Of a stretch of 64,000 bases of DNA, positions 61,109 to 64,000 are shown piece after piece; position 1 is the stretch's first letter, and the number at the start of each line of letters is the position of its first letter. Both the position numbers and the translations under genes were made by a program. This DNA comes from Pseudomonadota bacterium (lineage in GTDB: Bacteria; Pseudomonadota; Gammaproteobacteria; Burkholderiales; REEB80): positions 1-64,000 of the forward strand of contig JAGWIG010000007.1 in assembly GCA_028873515.1 (NCBI GenBank), in the 5' to 3' direction. The notes beneath the pieces are model-generated. The model saw only the letters and a list, made by a program, of their open reading frames with translations, ran no database searches and had not been told where the DNA came from.

Positions 61109-62557
61109 ATGGAAATCCTGCTGTTGCTTTTTGTACCCCTCTCCGGGGGGATCCTGCTGGCCTTATTTGGAAATCATCGCCTTGCGGCAGAACTAAATTC
61201 GATCATCAGTTTCCTGACCTTGATTAATGCGGGTTTTCTGACTGCCAGAATCATATCATATGGCCCCATAGTTGCCTTCCATGAACAGTTTTTTGTTGAT
61301 CCCTTCAATATTTTCCTCGTAACCCTGACTGCTCTGGTTGCCTTTACCACTTCGCTTTTCAGCCGCCCCTACATGAGAATAGAACAGCATCACGGGAAAC
61401 TGACTGAAAATCGACTTCGACTATACCACTGCATGTATCAACTCTTTACCTTCACCATGCTGCTTGCACTGTTGACCAATAACATGGGTATTCTCTGGGT
61501 CGCCATGGAAGCAGCAACATTAACCACCGTCCTGCTCGTCAGTCTTTATCGTACCCCTGCAAGCCTTGAAGCAGCCTGGAAATATTTTATCATTTGCGGC
61601 GTAGGTATTGCCCAGGCACTATTTGGAACCATCCTGCTCTATTTTGCCGCAGAAAAATTGCTAGGTATCCATTCAAGCCTGCTCTGGACCCATCTTGACA
61701 AAATCAAGGACCGGCTCGATCCAACAGTAATGTCGGTAGCGTTTGTATTCCTACTTATAGGCTATGGCACAAAAGTCGGTCTTGCACCGATGCACAACTG
61801 GCTTCCAGATGCACATGCAGAAGGTCCTACCCCCATATCTGCCGTTCTTTCAGGATTATTGCTCAATGTTGCTCTGTACGCTGTAGTGCGCTGCAAGATA
61901 TTGACCGATGGAGCCCTCCATAGTCATTTTGCCGGAAACCTGATGATTGGATTTGGCCTGCTCTCGCTGATCGTAGCGGTATTTTCACTGTCACACCAAA
62001 AAGATATCAAGCGCCTATTCGGCTACTCCTCCATTGAGCATATGGGACTGATAACCTTTGCATTCGGCATGGGAGGGCCAATCGCCAATTTTGCAGGTTT
62101 ACTTCATATGACCGTTCATTCCCTGACCAAATCAGCAATATTTTTTACTGTAGGCCACGCTGCCCAAAAAACACGCACCCAAGTCATGGAAAATATCCGC
62201 GGCCTGCTTATACAGAGCCCAACTGTAGGATGGGGCCTGATGCTTGGCAGCCTTGCCATTCTAGGCATGCCCCCTTTTGGAGTCTTTGCTAGCGAATTTC
62301 TCATCCTGACCACAGCCATGAAGCAGCAACCTTGGGCAACACCTCTATTACTAATGGCTCTGGCAGTCGCATTTGCCGCCATTTTTGGCAAGGTTCAACC
62401 TATGGTTTTTGGTGAGACAACTGCTCAACGAACCCCTCGTCCCCCAGCATTACTGCCCATATTTGTACATCTGTCTTTGGTATTGATGCTGGGTTTATTC
62501 ATTCCCATGTATCTGGCCAACTGGTACCGGGAAGCAGCCAGCCTCATCGGTTATTGA
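61109..62557 (+). CDS. HyfF-like antiporter subunit (NuoN/NuoL family)
   Basis: GYGTKVGLAPMHNWLPDAHAEGPTPISAVLSGLLLNVALYAVVR; FGYSSIEHMGLITFAFGMGG. Confidence 0.92.
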   Translation: MEILLLLFVPLSGGILLALFGNHRLAAELNSIISFLTLINAGFLTARIISYGPIVAFHEQFFVDPFNIFLVTLTALVAFTTSLFSRPYMRIEQHHGKLTENRLRLYHCMYQLFTFTMLLALLTNNMGILWVAMEAATLTTVLLVSLYRTPASLEAAWKYFIICGVGIAQALFGTILLYFAAEKLLGIHSSLLWTHLDKIKDRLDPTVMSVAFVFLLIGYGTKVGLAPMHNWLPDAHAEGPTPISAVLSGLLLNVALYAVVRCKILTDGALHSHFAGNLMIGFGLLSLIVAVFSLSHQKDIKRLFGYSSIEHMGLITFAFGMGGPIANFAGLLHMTVHSLTKSAIFFTVGHAAQKTRTQVMENIRGLLIQSPTVGWGLMLGSLAILGMPPFGVFASEFLILTTAMKQQPWATPLLLMALAVAFAAIFGKVQPMVFGETTAQRTPRPPALLPIFVHLSLVLMLGLFIPMYLANWYREAASLIGY

Positions 62558-62603
62558 CATGGATGCAGAAATCCTACCGATTTTAAAGAATGCAGGTTAT
62601 TAA

Positions 62604-64000
62604 ATGACAGACCTTAAAGAACTGAACATTGAGCTTAATCCATTACCAGGCGCAATCCCTGCCACCTTTGCCCAGGTGAACGAGGAAACACTCCGGACAA
62701 CATGCCGGGCCTGTCAGGAAAGTGGTGGGCGTCTTGTAGCAATTTGGGGAACCGATGCATATCATCAGGCCTCTCAGAACCGGTTTACCGTTCATATTGC
62801 CCTGGTGTTTGCCCAGGGACTCGTGTGCCTTTCTCACCCTATCCTCAATGATCCACCTTCCTGCACTGATCTGGGTGATATTTTTTTTCCGGCAAGACGG
62901 ATGCAACGAGCCCTGTTTGACATGATGGGCATCCGTTTCACAGCTCCTGACCAGCGTCCATGGTTACGTCATGGGGCCTGGCCTGAAACCCTGTTTCCAC
63001 TCAGAAAAGATTCAAATGAAAGCCTGTTTTATCAAAATACACCCGATCCGTATTCATTCATACAGGTTACCGGTGAGGGAGTTCATGAAATAGCTGTCGG
63101 CCCGGTTCATGCCGGAACCATTGAACCAGGGCATTTCCGGTTTCAGGTCGTAGGCGAAAAAATCCTTCGCCTGGAAGAGCGGCTCGGATACACACACAAA
63201 GGAATCGAAAAACGCTTCGAATCCTTGGAATGGGCCGAAGGGGTCAAACTTGCCGGAAGAGTCAGTGGAGATAGTACAGTTGCCCATGGGTGGGCCTATG
63301 TCATGGCGGTAGAAAATCTGTGTGGACACACCGCCCCTATACGATCCCTGTGGTTACGTGCTCTTGCCCTTGAAAGAGAACGCATAGCCAATCATCTAGG
63401 GGATCTGGGGGCATTGGGCAATGATGGAGGCTTGGCTTTCGGGCTATCGCAATTTTCAAGATTAAAGGAAGACTGGATCCGGACAAATGATCTGATCTTT
63501 GGTCACCGCTACCTGATGGATTTCATCATTCCAGGTGGCGTAAACCATGATGTGGCTCATGCACAAACCATCCAGATCCAGCATGAAGTCCAGATAATTC
63601 GAAAAGAGGTCCAACATCTTAAACGCATTTATGATGAACATGCAGGCTTGCAGGATCGGTTCCTGATGACCGGCCGGGTTTTACCAGATCTTGCTACAGA
63701 TCTGGGAATGATCGGGCTTGCAGGCCGTGCCAGCGGAATCGCTTTTGATCTAAGAACACAATTCCCCTGCACCCCCTATGATGCTCTGAATGTCAACATG
63801 ATAACCCATCATAATGGTGATGTGGCCGCAAGAGTCATTGTGAGGTTTGAGGAAATCTTCGAGTCATTACGCCTGATTGAATTAATCCTGGCAAAGCTCC
63901 CACAGGGAGACGTTCGTTCTGACATACCTGAACCCCCTTCAAACAGCATCGGGCTAGGCTGGATAGAAGGATGGCGTGGGGAGGTTTTTGTAGCCGTTCA
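62604..64000 (+). CDS. HyfG-like large subunit (NuoC-NuoD fusion), partial at the window edge, lacking the N-terminal NiFe Cys motif
   Basis: Reading frame MTDLKELNIELNPLPGAIPATF... open to 64000; VHAGTIEPGHFRFQVVGEKILRLEERLGYTHKGIEKRFESLEWAEGVKLAGRVSGDSTVAHGWAYVMAVE. Not in the ORF track because it has no stop. Confidence 0.9.
   Translation, partial: MTDLKELNIELNPLPGAIPATFAQVNEETLRTTCRACQESGGRLVAIWGTDAYHQASQNRFTVHIALVFAQGLVCLSHPILNDPPSCTDLGDIFFPARRMQRALFDMMGIRFTAPDQRPWLRHGAWPETLFPLRKDSNESLFYQNTPDPYSFIQVTGEGVHEIAVGPVHAGTIEPGHFRFQVVGEKILRLEERLGYTHKGIEKRFESLEWAEGVKLAGRVSGDSTVAHGWAYVMAVENLCGHTAPIRSLWLRALALERERIANHLGDLGALGNDGGLAFGLSQFSRLKEDWIRTNDLIFGHRYLMDFIIPGGVNHDVAHAQTIQIQHEVQIIRKEVQHLKRIYDEHAGLQDRFLMTGRVLPDLATDLGMIGLAGRASGIAFDLRTQFPCTPYDALNVNMITHHNGDVAARVIVRFEEIFESLRLIELILAKLPQGDVRSDIPEPPSNSIGLGWIEGWRGEVFVAV

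Noticed and set aside
57458-64000. Annotation as hydrogenase-4 or formate hydrogenlyase
   Set aside because: The large subunit lacks the N-terminal CxxC ligands (RVSGDS), so hydrogen chemistry is not supported by the sequence available.

Overview
This 64 kb window looks like betaproteobacterial chromosome. That placement is inferred from gene order and protein families; no database was searched. Most of it is ordinary core sequence: pepN, parC, parE, metR/metE, an emrAB-type efflux pair, tatD-pilZ-holB-tmk-mltG-pabC-fabF-acpP-fabG-fabD-fabH-plsX-rpmF-yceD, maf, an S49 peptidase, rluC-type pseudouridine synthase and rne. Accessory content includes: (i) an fdsGBACD-type NAD-dependent formate dehydrogenase operon divergent from a ModE-HTH/substrate-binding-like regulator, plus a paralogous regulator divergent from an aldehyde dehydrogenase; (ii) a hyfBCEFG-like membrane complex running off the right edge, whose large subunit reads RVSGDSTVAH where a [NiFe] hydrogenase has its first CxxC motif, so it is better read as an energy-converting-hydrogenase-related (Ehr-type) complex of unknown reaction; (iii) a secreted adenosine-deaminase-family protein with most zinc/catalytic positions substituted; (iv) mobile-element traces missing from the ORF track: the N-terminus of an IS30-family transposase at the left edge and a decayed IS605-type tnpB; (v) small or non-coding features, including an unlisted 58-aa membrane ORF, a perfect MetR box, AT-rich operator-like palindromes and intercistronic hairpins. 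No CRISPR array, rRNA or tRNA was recognised. The strongest candidates for follow-up are the Ehr-type complex and the pseudo-adenosine deaminase.
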